Below, one piece after another: positions 41,184 through 50,031 of a DNA stretch of 64,000 nucleotides. This DNA comes from DAIOXA01 sp050949165. Its GTDB lineage: Bacteria > Bacillota > Proteinivoracia > UBA4975. The stretch is from contig JBMNFF010000012.1 in NCBI GenBank assembly GCA_050949165.1, forward strand, positions 16,675-80,674. Reading direction: 5' to 3'. A program made the position numbers and the translations under genes. Under the pieces are notes generated by a model. It had not been told where the DNA came from and ran no database searches. It saw only the letters and a program-made list of their open reading frames with translations. Each line of letters begins with the position of its first letter. Within the stretch, counting starts at the first letter, position 1.

Positions 41184-42032
41184 ATGGAAGCCTTAACACT
41201 GACCAATGTCACCAAGCGCTATCCGGGGTTCACCCTGGATAATATTAGTCTCAGCTTGCCCCGGGGCTGCATCATGGGCTTTATCGGGGAGAACGGGGCA
41301 GGGAAGAGCACCACCATCAAGCTGGTGCTGGATCTCATCCGCCGGGACAGCGGGGCCATCACTGTCCTGGGCCAGGATAACCTTCGGGGATTGAGCAAAG
41401 TTAAAGAACATGTCGGTGTGGTCCTGGATGAGAGCTGCTTCCCGGATAACCTCAACGCCGTCAATATCAACCTGATCCTCAGGAATATCTATAGAACCTG
41501 GGACGAGGATAAGTATTGGTCTCTGCTGAACCAGTTCTCCCTGCCCAGGAACAAGGCGGTGAAAGACTTTTCCCGGGGAATGAAGAAGAAGCTCTCCATC
41601 GCCGCTGCTCTGGCTCACGACACCCGCCTGCTCATTCTGGATGAGGCCACCAGCGGCCTGGATCCCGTAGTCCGCGACGAAATTCAGGATGTGTTTATGG
41701 ATTTCATCCAGGACGAGGGCAACGCCATTTTCATGTCCACCCACATCGTCAGCGACCTGGAAAGGGTCTCGGATTACATCACCTTGATCCACCAGGGGAA
41801 AATCGTCTTCAGCAAGGGCAAGGATGAACTCCTGGAGGAATACGGCATCCTCAGGTGCAGTCCGGAAGATTTGCGAGCTATAAATCCCAAGGCCATCATG
41901 GGGAGACGCCACAATTCCTTCGGGGTGGAGGCTTTGGTTCTTAAAAGTCAGGTTCCCGCGGGGATGACGGTGGATCGAGCCGGGATTGAAGAGATAATGC
42001 TCTATTATATCAAGGGGGAACGAGCTGTATGA
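41184..42032 (+). CDS. ABC transporter ATP-binding protein
   Basis: A 282-residue ABC ATPase: Walker A GENGAGKSTT, signature FSRGMKKKLSI, Walker B LLILDEATSGLD and H-loop STHIVSDLER. ATG 41184 is chosen because GGGGGA sits 6-8 bases upstream; ATG 41178 is too near it. It follows the GntR gene and its own stop overlaps the permease start (ATGA). The system resembles YtrB-type exporters linked to envelope stress. Substrate unknown. Confidence 0.9.
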   Translation: MEALTLTNVTKRYPGFTLDNISLSLPRGCIMGFIGENGAGKSTTIKLVLDLIRRDSGAITVLGQDNLRGLSKVKEHVGVVLDESCFPDNLNAVNINLILRNIYRTWDEDKYWSLLNQFSLPRNKAVKDFSRGMKKKLSIAAALAHDTRLLILDEATSGLDPVVRDEIQDVFMDFIQDEGNAIFMSTHIVSDLERVSDYITLIHQGKIVFSKGKDELLEEYGILRCSPEDLRAINPKAIMGRRHNSFGVEALVLKSQVPAGMTVDRAGIEEIMLYYIKGERAV

Positions 42033-42640
42033 AGGGGTTAATTCTCAAGGATTTGCTCAATCTCAAGGCCCAGTACAAGGTCTTTGTGGTGATGATTCTT
42101 TTCTTCGTTGTCTTTGCCCTCATGGGAGATAGCCACGATACCTTGGGTGTAATCCTGACCATGATTACCATCATGCTGCCCATCACCGCCTTGGCCTATG
42201 ACGAGCGCTCCCAGTGGGACAAATATGCATTGACCATGCCTGTGTCCAGGCGGGACCTGGTTCTCAGTAAGTACCTCCTGGGCCTGCTACTGGCGGGGGC
42301 ATCTCTGATTGTGAACATTGCATTTCAAATCCTGTCCGGACCGGGGCTGACTGGTACAGCCGTCTCGTCCTGTTTGGGGGGGGGCTGCGGCGCCATCTTT
42401 GCCTTGTCTCTGATCCTGCCCGTTATGTTTAAATTCGGGGTGGAGAAGGGCAGGTTGGTGCTGATGTTGGCCATGTTTTTTCCCTTGGGTATTATGTTTC
42501 TCGGCAGGGGGAAGAACCTGCCCATGCCCGGTCCCGAGGTCATGCACATCTTACCCTATGCGGCAGGGGCAGCCCTGGTGCTGATCTTCCTCTTCTCCCT
42601 CGTAATCTCCCTGAGGATATATAGGTTCAAAGAACTGTAG
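42029..42640 (+). CDS. ABC-2 type permease
   Basis: A 203-residue membrane protein with about six helices (VFVVMILFFVVFALMG, LGVILTMITIMLPITALAYDE, LLGLLLAGASLIVNIAFQI, AIFALSLILPVMF, LMLAMFFPLGIMFL, ALVLIFLFSLVISL). MPVSRRDLVLSKY is the usual coupling motif in ABC-2 permeases of this kind. It is the last gene of the GntR-ABC operon, overlapping the ATPase gene by 4 bases, and is closed by a terminator. Confidence 0.88.
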   Translation: MKGLILKDLLNLKAQYKVFVVMILFFVVFALMGDSHDTLGVILTMITIMLPITALAYDERSQWDKYALTMPVSRRDLVLSKYLLGLLLAGASLIVNIAFQILSGPGLTGTAVSSCLGGGCGAIFALSLILPVMFKFGVEKGRLVLMLAMFFPLGIMFLGRGKNLPMPGPEVMHILPYAAGAALVLIFLFSLVISLRIYRFKEL

Positions 42641-42646
42641 ATACGA

Positions 42647-42670
42647 CAGCCCCGGGCAGTCCCGGGGCTG
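42647..42670. terminator. Terminator between convergent genes
   Basis: Perfect 10-bp stem CAGCCCCGGG/CCCGGGGCTG with loop CAGT. Confidence 0.7.
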
Positions 42671-42676
42671 TTATGG

Positions 42677-43510
42677 CTATTCTCCGCGCAATGTCACCAC
42701 CACTAATTCCGGCCGGTTGAAGAGGCGCAGGGGGAAAAGGCTGTTGCCCAGGCCCCGGCTCACCACCATGGCAGTGCTCCGCTCCTGGTACACCCCCGAG
42801 GTGTACTTGGGGAACAGGCCCTGGTGGGGCGCCGCCAACCCCCCGATAAAGGGCAGGCGGAATTGGCCCCCGTGGGCGTGGCCGGAAAATACAAGGTCGA
42901 CGCCATGATGAGAATACAGGCTCATCTTTTCCGGGCGATGGGAGAGGAGGATGGTGAACATCCCCTCATTTTTCACCACCAGGTCGGCCAAATGCAGGGC
43001 GAAAGTTTCATCGGCATAGAAGGCATATGCCATGGGGTCGGAAAGGCCCAGGAGGGCGATCTGCTCCCCCTGCCGCTCCAGGATGACGTCGGCATTGTCC
43101 AGAACCGTCGCCCCTGCCCCGGTGAGCAGATCCCGAAATTCACCGTACGCCAGGGCCTGTTCATGGTTGCCGGACACATAGTAGACCGGGGCGATCTCTG
43201 CTACTTGGGTGGCGAAGGAGCGGGCCACCTCAAAATCCGTCCTGCGCCTATCCACCAGGTCCCCGGTGATGACCACCAGGTCCGGCTGGGCGGCCTGGAT
43301 TGCCGCCAAGAGGCGGGCATTGCCGTGACCAAACTCCTTATTATGCAGGTCCGAGACTTGCACAATCCGGAATCCCCGAAAGCCCTGGGGGATTTGACTA
43401 TTTATGTATTCTATCTCGGTGATGCCCAGGCCGTTATTCTGCCACCAGCAGAAAATGCCTGTCCCAAGGAGGACTAGAGTCAGTAAGGCCAATCTCTTCA
43501 GGATCCTCAA
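42677..43510 (-). CDS. Membrane-anchored metallophosphoesterase (YkuE-like)
   Basis: A 277-residue calcineurin-like phosphoesterase. After an N-terminal membrane anchor (LALLTLVLLGTGIFCWW) come the metal motifs in order: QVSDLHNKEFG, VITGDLVDRR, VSGNHEQALA, SHRPEKM and FSGHAHGGQFRLP. The YkuE-like subfamily acts at the outer face of the membrane. The start is taken as TTG 43510, behind GGAAGGTGA; the ATG at 43531 has no ribosome site. The substrate is unknown. It is convergent with the ABC operon and divergent from the next gene. Confidence 0.88.
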   Translation of the reverse strand: MRILKRLALLTLVLLGTGIFCWWQNNGLGITEIEYINSQIPQGFRGFRIVQVSDLHNKEFGHGNARLLAAIQAAQPDLVVITGDLVDRRRTDFEVARSFATQVAEIAPVYYVSGNHEQALAYGEFRDLLTGAGATVLDNADVILERQGEQIALLGLSDPMAYAFYADETFALHLADLVVKNEGMFTILLSHRPEKMSLYSHHGVDLVFSGHAHGGQFRLPFIGGLAAPHQGLFPKYTSGVYQERSTAMVVSRGLGNSLFPLRLFNRPELVVVTLRGE

Positions 43511-43632
43511 ACAGATCACCTTCCTTCCCATTGTATCTTAACCAAGGAAAATCCCAGCTTGGGAAATTAACCCTGGAGGCTCCCTTTGTGTTATTATATC
43601 TGTACCGCGACCACATGTGGGGAGGAGATTCA

Positions 43633-44514
43633 TTGTCCATAAAAAAACTCCTGTGTTGCTTCTTGGCAGCCGGGGTAATCCTGCTCCTGTTTCCGCTCAC
43701 TGCCCGGGCAGACCTCGGGCCCAAGCCGTCCATCACCGTCATTGTAAATAATCCTCCTGAAGAAGAATATTTCCTGGACCTCCTCATCGACAAGGACCTG
43801 CCCTATGATAACATCACCCCAGAGGAAAGGGCTAGTTATGACCCGGTCAAACTCAATATCCTGGAAAATTACAATCGGGATGGCTGGTATCCCGGTTTGG
43901 CCCATGGCACCGGGGTTCCCCTCTTCGGCTACCTGATCGGAGAGCGGGAAGATGACCACATGGTGCACAGGTTCACCTATTTCGGGGTCCCGGATTACTA
44001 CCGAGTAATTATCGTCACCCCGGATAACCAGGTCCTGGTATCCGAACCGGTAAAAAAGATTGTCTTTGAAGAGACCATCGTGCTGGACTATGATGCCGCG
44101 TTCCGGGAAGGGAGCATTGCCATCAGCGGGCGAACTAACCTCACCCGGGCCTATGGGCAACAGTTTATAGCCACCTTAATTCCTACGCTGATTATTGAAG
44201 GGATTATCTTCTTCTTGTTCCGGTTCTCCTCCCGCCGCAACTGGCTGGTCTTCCTGGGGGTTAACCTTCTCACCCAGGTGGTCATGACTGCCATCCTGGG
44301 GACAATCCTTATCAGTGCTGGACTCTTTGGCAGCTATTTGGCCTTTATCCCCGTAGAGCTGGGCATCATCGTCATCGAGGCCATTGCCTTTGGATTCCTG
44401 CTCCGGGGTCATAGCCGCGGCAGAAGGATTCTCTTCGCCGTGGTTGCCAATATCATCAGCGCCTTCGCGGGAATCGCGATGATGACATATCAGTACTTGC
44501 TGCTTTTTGGCTAG
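43633..44514 (+). CDS. Exported membrane protein, unknown function
   Basis: A 293-residue protein. A signal peptide (FLAAGVILLLFPLTARA) leads an extracytoplasmic domain of about 170 residues (KPSITVIVNNPPEEEYFLDLL, HRFTYFGVPDYYRVIIVTPD), followed by four or so membrane helices (FIATLIPTLIIEGIIFFLFRF and later segments). The start is TTG 43633 behind GGAGGAG. The overall layout occurs in Firmicutes proteins of unknown role; I do not recognise a named family. It stands alone. Confidence 0.7.
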   Translation: MSIKKLLCCFLAAGVILLLFPLTARADLGPKPSITVIVNNPPEEEYFLDLLIDKDLPYDNITPEERASYDPVKLNILENYNRDGWYPGLAHGTGVPLFGYLIGEREDDHMVHRFTYFGVPDYYRVIIVTPDNQVLVSEPVKKIVFEETIVLDYDAAFREGSIAISGRTNLTRAYGQQFIATLIPTLIIEGIIFFLFRFSSRRNWLVFLGVNLLTQVVMTAILGTILISAGLFGSYLAFIPVELGIIVIEAIAFGFLLRGHSRGRRILFAVVANIISAFAGIAMMTYQYLLLFG

Positions 44515-44823
44515 AGAGTTTAGCAGAACCCTTACCGGGAGTGAAATTGGTTCCCAAGCAGCAAAACGGCAGACTGCCAAGCCAACCACAAAACTGTAAG
44601 CCCAGGACTGCTTAATTCATGTCATGGGCTTATTCTCTGTTCCCTATCTTCCCGATAGAGATTGTGGGCGAAGGGCAGCTGGAAGATCCTTAATTCCGGG
44701 AGTTGGCTTGTCCGGGCTATTGCCAGATTAACTTTTCTGCGATAGCAGTAATTTCGGAGAAATTTTGGGGAAGGCTGCAAAGAATTTACTATCTCAATCG
44801 TATTACGAGTAGGAGGGGATTAC
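44515..44823. other. Intergenic region
   Basis: About 310 bases without a gene. A 7-bp inverted repeat AAGCCCA (44598-44604)/TGGGCTT (44625-44631) could be a weak terminator of the upstream gene. I see no convincing promoter for the sigma factor gene, although CGTATT at 44800-44805 would suit the -10 of an ECF promoter; no matching -35 is properly spaced. Confidence 0.4.
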
Positions 44824-45315
44824 TTGGCTGAGCAGCGCAAAGATTTTGTATGTCAGATCATCGACGAGTACTTGGATATGCTGTATCGAATTGCCTTCCT
44901 GCATGCCAAAAACAGGGCCGATGCCGAGGATATTGTCCAAGATGTGCTGCTGAAGCTGCTGAGAAATCCTCCTGCCTTTGCAAGCAAGGCCCATGAAAAA
45001 GCTTGGCTAATTAAGGTGACGACCAATCAGAGCCGCGATTTTCTTAAAAAAGCCTGGTTGAGGCGATCCCGGCCGCTAACCGATGGTCTGCATGCCCAGG
45101 CGCCGGAGGCGCAAAGCGAAATTATATCCCAGCTGATGGAACTGCCGGCAAAGTACCGGGAGGTAATATTGCTCTACTACTATGAAGGCTACAGTATTGG
45201 CGAAATTGCCCGGATCTTGGGGCAGAAGGAGTCTACCGTAGGCTCACAACTGCACCGGGCCAGGAAAAAGTTGAGGTTATTAATTAGCGGGGAGGATGGG
45301 AATGGAAGAATCTAA
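44824..45315 (+). CDS. ECF-type RNA polymerase sigma factor
   Basis: A 163-residue sigma-70 family factor with regions 2 and 4 only. Region 2: DMLYRIAFLHAKNRADAEDIVQDVLLKLL. Region 4: ELPAKYREVILLYYYEGYSIGEIARILGQKESTVGSQLHRARKKLR. The start is TTG 44824 behind AGGAGGGGA. It overlaps the next gene, which encodes a membrane protein with a cytosolic N-terminus, the usual sigma/anti-sigma layout. It likely controls an envelope or stress regulon. Confidence 0.93.
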   Translation: MAEQRKDFVCQIIDEYLDMLYRIAFLHAKNRADAEDIVQDVLLKLLRNPPAFASKAHEKAWLIKVTTNQSRDFLKKAWLRRSRPLTDGLHAQAPEAQSEIISQLMELPAKYREVILLYYYEGYSIGEIARILGQKESTVGSQLHRARKKLRLLISGEDGNGRI

Positions 45316-46528
45316 ATTAGTGAAGGCGCTGGACGACATTAAAGCCGGTGTTGACTTCCGGAAGAGGATGAAAGATGAACTGAATGCCCAGGGAAAAACT
45401 GCGCCCCGGAAAAAATGGATGCTATACGCTGCTGCCTTGGCGGCATCGCTATTGTTGGTAACATGGGTTGCATGGCCTGCTCCCGTCGCTTCACCCGCCG
45501 ACGCTTCTGCCTTTAAAATTATAGGGACTGACTCAGATGATAGTGCATGCTATATTATGGCGGTCTTCATCGACGGGTATAGCTACTATTCTTCAAGCTG
45601 GCATCATATTAATGCCAATGACCTCAAGAAGGGTGAGAAATTGGGGGAAGTCACCCTGGACCTGAAAGGGTTGAGGTATACCGGCGTCCCCCCGGATTTT
45701 TCCAGCACCCTCGATGTTGGGACAGAAATCTACGCTGTTCAGGGGCTGAAGCCAGAATATGCTGTCTTGGCAGTGGACGGCATTTATCAGAACGTCTTGT
45801 ATCGCCAGCACAAAGTCCAAACTGATTATACCCAGGAGTTAGGGCTTTCAGTGGCTGAGATCATCGCCATGCTAACTGCTGATCCTGCCTTGATTGCAGT
45901 GGACTTGCTGGATGAGGAGAACGGCTCATTGATGAGGCGCACCACGGATCAAGACCTGCTGGCCCTGTTTGAAAGGGATCTCCTAGACCAACCCATACTG
46001 GGCGGCGACCCAGGTCCCTATCAAAGCCGTATCCCTATTAACCTGGTTTTCCCGGGCGGCGAAGCGCTCCACATGCAGCTATATCCTGATTTCGGGATAG
46101 CGAGCACCTTCGGCGGCTATGTCCAATTTTCACCTGAGCTTACGGCAGCTGTTCAGGACTTGGCGGACGCAGGCGTTCAATTCCCTGCAATTGCCGCTAT
46201 GCTACCCTTTTCCGAAGACGAGATTGGCTACTTGCACTACGCCAACCATAGGAACAAGGAGGAAATCTGCCCGGAAGAGGTAAGATGGACCCGGGAACCG
46301 CTATTTACCATACTGCGCTATTGCCGACTGGAAAAGGCACAGTCTGAAGCCTATAAAGAACTGGCGATTACTGTAGAGCTGGGCAGGACAGAGCAAGACA
46401 GCGTTCCGGTGCACTTTTATAACAGTGTAGAAGGTCTGCTGGTGGAGCTCCACGGGCAGCTCTACAGGTTGGTGCAAGGATCTTATGATGTCAAGAAACA
46501 AATAGAGTCTGCATTTAAAGACTACTAA
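45302..46528 (+). CDS. Probable anti-sigma factor with large extracytoplasmic domain
   Basis: A 408-residue single-pass protein. About 40 cytosolic residues (LDDIKAGVDFRKRMKDELNAQ), which should bind the sigma factor, precede one membrane helix (WMLYAAALAASLLLVTWVAW) and an extracytoplasmic part of about 340 residues. I do not recognise the sensor domain; it contains two similar-looking halves rich in short beta patterns. ATG 45302 has GGGGAGG upstream and lies inside the 3' end of the sigma gene. A terminator follows. Confidence 0.78.
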   Translation: MEESKLVKALDDIKAGVDFRKRMKDELNAQGKTAPRKKWMLYAAALAASLLLVTWVAWPAPVASPADASAFKIIGTDSDDSACYIMAVFIDGYSYYSSSWHHINANDLKKGEKLGEVTLDLKGLRYTGVPPDFSSTLDVGTEIYAVQGLKPEYAVLAVDGIYQNVLYRQHKVQTDYTQELGLSVAEIIAMLTADPALIAVDLLDEENGSLMRRTTDQDLLALFERDLLDQPILGGDPGPYQSRIPINLVFPGGEALHMQLYPDFGIASTFGGYVQFSPELTAAVQDLADAGVQFPAIAAMLPFSEDEIGYLHYANHRNKEEICPEEVRWTREPLFTILRYCRLEKAQSEAYKELAITVELGRTEQDSVPVHFYNSVEGLLVELHGQLYRLVQGSYDVKKQIESAFKDY

Positions 46529-46533
46529 GCCCA

Positions 46534-46566
46534 AAGGCTGCCTCACGCAAAGGAGGCAGCCTTTTC
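46534..46566 (+). terminator. Terminator after the sigma/anti-sigma operon
   Basis: Stem AAGGCTGCCTC/GAGGCAGCCTT with an 8-base loop and TTTT. Confidence 0.85.
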
Positions 46567-46683
46567 GCTGCCTGCAAGCCGGAATAGGAATGGCGCTTAT
46601 GGGCGAACCCCTTTCCTTTGGTGCGCCGTTTACAGCAGCGCAATCTTACCTTCCCGCGCTATGGGTCACGATGGGAGCGGCAT

Positions 46684-47136
46684 TTAGCTTACATTCTTGA
46701 CGAAGCAGATTACCCTTTCCGCTTCCTCAAAGCCGCAGCTTTTGTGAAAAGCTTCGCTAGCGATGTTTTCGATTAGACAGTCCGAGGCAATTTGCTTTAT
46801 GCCCCGTTCCCGGGCAAACTCCTCTGCCCGATTAATTAGTTTTCGGGCAATGCCTTGCCCTCTATATTCGGGCAGAACGTAAAGCGCTTCGATATAAACC
46901 ACGGGAGAGGTATCTGTGCCATTGACATAATCATTGCGGATTGAGATATTCATAAAGGCAACTACCCGCTGATCAGCTTGGTATAAGAACCCAATTTCTT
47001 TCCGGGCAATGTTTGCAGCCGATAAATACCCTTGATAGGTCCTATACACTTCTTTATATGGATCCTCAGGAAACAGTTTCCGCGTGAGATTTACCCAGTC
47101 ATCTATGTGGGATACGTCAGCAGGGATTATGCGCAT
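46684..47136 (-). CDS. GNAT acetyltransferase, AAC(6')-like
   Basis: A 150-residue acetyltransferase. The acetyl-CoA site is VLPEYRGQGIARKLI, with SPVVYIEALYV in front and ASDCLIENIASEAFHKSCGFEEAERVICFVK at the end. This last block is very like the aminoglycoside 6'-N-acetyltransferase group. Chromosomal homologues often do not confer resistance, so the true substrate is open. AAGGGG precedes the ATG. It is a single-gene unit, convergent with the sigma operon. Confidence 0.85.
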   Translation of the reverse strand: MRIIPADVSHIDDWVNLTRKLFPEDPYKEVYRTYQGYLSAANIARKEIGFLYQADQRVVAFMNISIRNDYVNGTDTSPVVYIEALYVLPEYRGQGIARKLINRAEEFARERGIKQIASDCLIENIASEAFHKSCGFEEAERVICFVKNVS

Positions 47137-47288
47137 TGGATCAACCCCTTCTATTGGACTCTGCGCTGTTGGAAATTAGACCGCCTCCCGGGTAACAGTA
47201 TATAGTTTAAACTGAATGCTGCCAACCACAGGGGCAGATTTTGTTAAGAGATCCAGCTGCCAGGGACCGCTTCCTCATTTAAAAGGGA

Positions 47289-47335
47289 TTGACGTTATGT
47301 ATTATTTGTATTACAATATATAGTACAAACAATAC
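47289..47335 (+). promoter_or_regulatory. GntR promoter and operator
   Basis: TTGACG (47289-47294) and TACAAT (47312-47317) are 17 bp apart. Two 12-base arms, GTATTATTTGTA (47299-47310) and TACAAACAATAC (47324-47335), are inverted with 11 of 12 matches and flank the -10. This is the likely operator of the regulator encoded next. Confidence 0.75.
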
Positions 47336-47351
47336 TTAAAGGGGTGAGAAC

Positions 47352-47741
47352 ATGCTCATTCGCCTGGATATGGCCAGTGATGTACCCATCTACCAGCAGC
47401 TGAGAAACCAGATTGTCCTGGGTATAGGCGCCGGGAAGCTTAAAGAGGGAGATAACCTCCCCAGCGTCCGGCAGCTGGCAGAGGACACCGGGGTAAATGT
47501 CATGACGGTTAATAAAGCCTATACCCTCTTGAAAAATGAGGGGTTCCTGGAGATTGACCGCCGGCACGGAGCCAAGGTCTGCCGTACCCCGGTTGCAGAT
47601 GGGGATTACTACCAGCGCCTTGAGGCGGAGCTGTCCCTCCTGATTGCAGAATCCAGGGCCCGGAACGTGGATCGCGATGCATTTCTGGCAGTGTGTCACC
47701 GACTCTATGATAATTTGAATTCGAGGGGAGGAAATGAGTGA
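47352..47741 (+). CDS. GntR-family regulator (YtrA subfamily)
   Basis: A 129-residue regulator: PIYQQLRNQIVLGIGAGKLKEGDNLPSVRQLAEDTGVNVMTVNKAYTLLKNEGFL is the winged helix; the short tail fits the YtrA subfamily. ATG 47352 has AAAGGGGTGAG upstream. Its TGA overlaps the start region of the membrane protein gene behind it, forming a two-gene operon, and the inverted repeat upstream suggests self-control. Confidence 0.9.
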   Translation: MLIRLDMASDVPIYQQLRNQIVLGIGAGKLKEGDNLPSVRQLAEDTGVNVMTVNKAYTLLKNEGFLEIDRRHGAKVCRTPVADGDYYQRLEAELSLLIAESRARNVDRDAFLAVCHRLYDNLNSRGGNE

Positions 47742-49096
47742 TGTCCATTATTTTAATTTCTGTATTTATCACCATAGCTGGTGTCTTTTTCGCCAGCCTC
47801 CAGATGGCTGCCAGTCCGAAGAACAATGTTATCCTTAACACTACCCTGCCCCGGGAAGTCCGCAAGGATTCCCGGGTGCTGGAAATCGTCAAGGGATTCA
47901 AGAAGGCCAACTTCCTGGTATTTCTGGCTTCCCTGGTTCCAACCCCGCTGCTCTTTTTTATCCAGATGCCCTCTTTGATGATTCTCTTCCTGACTGCCTG
48001 GGTTACTGCTCTAGTCCTGGCCAGCAATTGGCTGGTGAGAATATACAGCGGCAGGCTTTCGGCCCTCAAGCGGGAAAATCAGTGGTTTGTGGGCAACACC
48101 CAAACTATTACCGTGGATCTGGAGGTAACCAAGGCTAAGGCCAGGATGGCCGTCTCCAGGCTCTGGTTCCTGCCCTCCCTGGCGGCAGCCTTGGTTTTCC
48201 TGGTCCTCGGTTTCTTGGATAAGGTAAACCTTTTCCTTGGGGCGGCAGCAGTCTCTGGGGTAATGGTTTACTACCTCCTCTATATCTCGACCACCCGGGA
48301 AAGGGCCAGGGCATACAGCGAAGATACTGAAGTGAACATGGCCGTGACCCGGATTTCCATCAGGTTATGGTCCATTTGCTGGACCGCCCTGGCGGCCCTC
48401 CATGTCCTGCATATGCTGATGATGCACTTGGCCATTGAAAACCATGATGAAATCCTGGGAACTGCAGGCGTCATTTCCATGTTATTTTTCGGGCTGCTGG
48501 CCATCTTCCTGACCCATAGCAAGATCCGCAGCAGCCAGGACCGGCTCCTGGCCGGGAGCCAATCTGCCATCTGCGTCGATGAGGATTACTACTGGCAGGG
48601 CGCTTTTTACAACAACCCCAATGACAGCCGCGTGCTGGTGGATAAGCGTATCGGCATCGGCCAAACCGTCAACCTGGGAACGAGGGCGGGAAAGATCTTT
48701 TATTACGGCTCTATTATCGGCTTGCCCGTCTTCATGCTGGCCCTCTTCCTGTTTTTCCTGAGCCTGGACAGTGCAAATTTTGAGCTGACCATCAGCGACA
48801 ACCAGGTGGAGATCCATGCCCCCCTATACGGGTACGAATTCCCCCTCAGCGATATCCAATCCATCACCATGGTCGACACCGTGCCCGGTGGGAGCAGGAC
48901 TAATGGAGCCGCAACCAGTCAGTACAGATTGGGCAATTTCAGCCTCAAGGGGTATGGCAGGAGCAAGCTCTATGTGTACAATGGCCAACCCCAGTATATC
49001 CTCCTGGAGCTGCCGGATCTGAATATCTTCTTTTCGGCCAGGACACCGGAAAAGACTCAACAGTATTACGAACTGCTCTTGGAAAGTCTTGACTAA
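47741..49096 (+). CDS. DUF1648/DUF5808-like membrane protein with PH-like tail
   Basis: A 451-residue multi-pass protein. The first half has six or so membrane helices (IILISVFITIAGVFFASL, FLVFLASLVPTPLLFF, and others). A cytosolic DUF5808-like motif, DEDYYWQGAFYNNPNDSRVLVDKRIGIGQTVNLG, precedes another membrane helix and a C-terminal PH-like domain (NQVEIHAPLYGYEFPLSDIQSI). Such genes commonly follow YtrA-type regulators in Firmicutes, as here. ATG 47741 has GGGGAGG 9 bases upstream. Function unknown; envelope-stress links are likely. Confidence 0.8.
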   Translation: MSIILISVFITIAGVFFASLQMAASPKNNVILNTTLPREVRKDSRVLEIVKGFKKANFLVFLASLVPTPLLFFIQMPSLMILFLTAWVTALVLASNWLVRIYSGRLSALKRENQWFVGNTQTITVDLEVTKAKARMAVSRLWFLPSLAAALVFLVLGFLDKVNLFLGAAAVSGVMVYYLLYISTTRERARAYSEDTEVNMAVTRISIRLWSICWTALAALHVLHMLMMHLAIENHDEILGTAGVISMLFFGLLAIFLTHSKIRSSQDRLLAGSQSAICVDEDYYWQGAFYNNPNDSRVLVDKRIGIGQTVNLGTRAGKIFYYGSIIGLPVFMLALFLFFLSLDSANFELTISDNQVEIHAPLYGYEFPLSDIQSITMVDTVPGGSRTNGAATSQYRLGNFSLKGYGRSKLYVYNGQPQYILLELPDLNIFFSARTPEKTQQYYELLLESLD

Positions 49097-49224
49097 GGTC
49101 TGGGAGGAATGTTATCTGCCCAAGCTCAGGCCGAGCACCGGTTAGGAGCCAAGCTCAACAGAGGCTCCGGATCCTGGCAGCAGGGTGGCGCCGGGGGGCT
49201 TAATGGCAGGGATTGTTATATGAG

Positions 49225-49261
49225 AAAATAGCTATTAATGTCTTGAATTAATAGCTATTTT
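49225..49261 (+). promoter_or_regulatory. Perfect 15-bp inverted repeat before the Uma2 fusion gene
   Basis: AAAATAGCTATTAAT and ATTAATAGCTATTTT are separated by GTCTTGA. The AT-rich arms could form a terminator hairpin for the upstream gene (ending TTTT) or be the operator of the antitoxin-like protein encoded 30 bases on. Confidence 0.6.
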
Positions 49262-49290
49262 GCATTATGCTGGCGGCAGGAGGTGGGATT

Positions 49291-50022
49291 ATGCGGGTCA
49301 ATTCCACAGATCTGCAGAATGCCTTTGGCAAGTACCTGGCGCTCTTGGAGAAGGATGATATTGTCGTCGTGAAGAACGGCAAGGCCGTGGCCAGGCTGAG
49401 TCGGTTTACCGAGCCGGATTTCGCCATACTCCATGAAGAGGCATTGAACTACAAGACCACCCGAAAGATTACCTATGAAGAATACCAGGCGCTGGTGGAA
49501 TCCTCGGACCAGCGCTACGAGCTGATTGGCGGGGAGGTCTATCTTCTTGTCTCCCCCAGTTATTCCCATCAGGTGGTGGTCAATGAGATTGCCTGGCGCT
49601 TTCACAACTTTTTCAAGGATAAGCCCTGCCAGTCCCTGACATCACCCCTGGACGTGCGCCTCTTCGGCTTTGCCACCAAATTCGAAGAGGATCCCAACGT
49701 GGTGCAGCCGGATATTGTCGTCATCTGTGACAAGGACAAAATCCAGGACGGCGAGTACCACGGCGTTCCGACTTTGATCGTCGAGGTCCTTTCCCCTTCT
49801 ACCAAGGGCAAGGACCTTGCCGCCAAGCTGCAGCTTTATTTCAAGAGCGGGGTCTCGGAATACTGGATCGTAGACCCAGAGGAAAGACAGGTGCTGCATT
49901 ACTCCTTTACCCCGGAGCGGGAGATTGAAAAGTTTACCCTTTACCATGAGGGGGACACTGTGATATCTTCTGGCTTTAAGGGGTTAGCACTGCCGGTGCA
50001 GGAGATCTTTCCCGATCTCTAG
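49291..50022 (+). CDS. Phd/YefM-like antitoxin domain fused to Uma2-family nuclease domain
   Basis: A 243-residue protein. Residues 1-45 look like a Phd/YefM antitoxin N-terminus (VNSTDLQNAFGKYLALLEKDD, IVVVKNGKAVARLSRF). From about residue 60 on comes a Uma2 (DUF820) domain with the PD-(D/E)xK nuclease core: YEEYQALVESSDQRYELIGGE, VVQPDIVVICDKDK, PTLIVEVLSPSTKGKDLAAKLQLY and VSEYWIVDPEERQV. Whether it cuts DNA is unknown; Uma2 proteins are often expanded in mobile or developmental contexts. ATG 49291 follows GGAGGTGGG. The two parts in one chain suggest a self-contained regulator/nuclease. Confidence 0.8.
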   Translation: MRVNSTDLQNAFGKYLALLEKDDIVVVKNGKAVARLSRFTEPDFAILHEEALNYKTTRKITYEEYQALVESSDQRYELIGGEVYLLVSPSYSHQVVVNEIAWRFHNFFKDKPCQSLTSPLDVRLFGFATKFEEDPNVVQPDIVVICDKDKIQDGEYHGVPTLIVEVLSPSTKGKDLAAKLQLYFKSGVSEYWIVDPEERQVLHYSFTPEREIEKFTLYHEGDTVISSGFKGLALPVQEIFPDL

Positions 50023-50031
50023 CGGCGCTTC

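Noticed and set aside
46684..47136. Calling the AAC(6')-like acetyltransferase an aminoglycoside resistance gene
   Set aside because: Similarity to the motif alone does not prove this substrate; chromosomal homologues without resistance activity are common.
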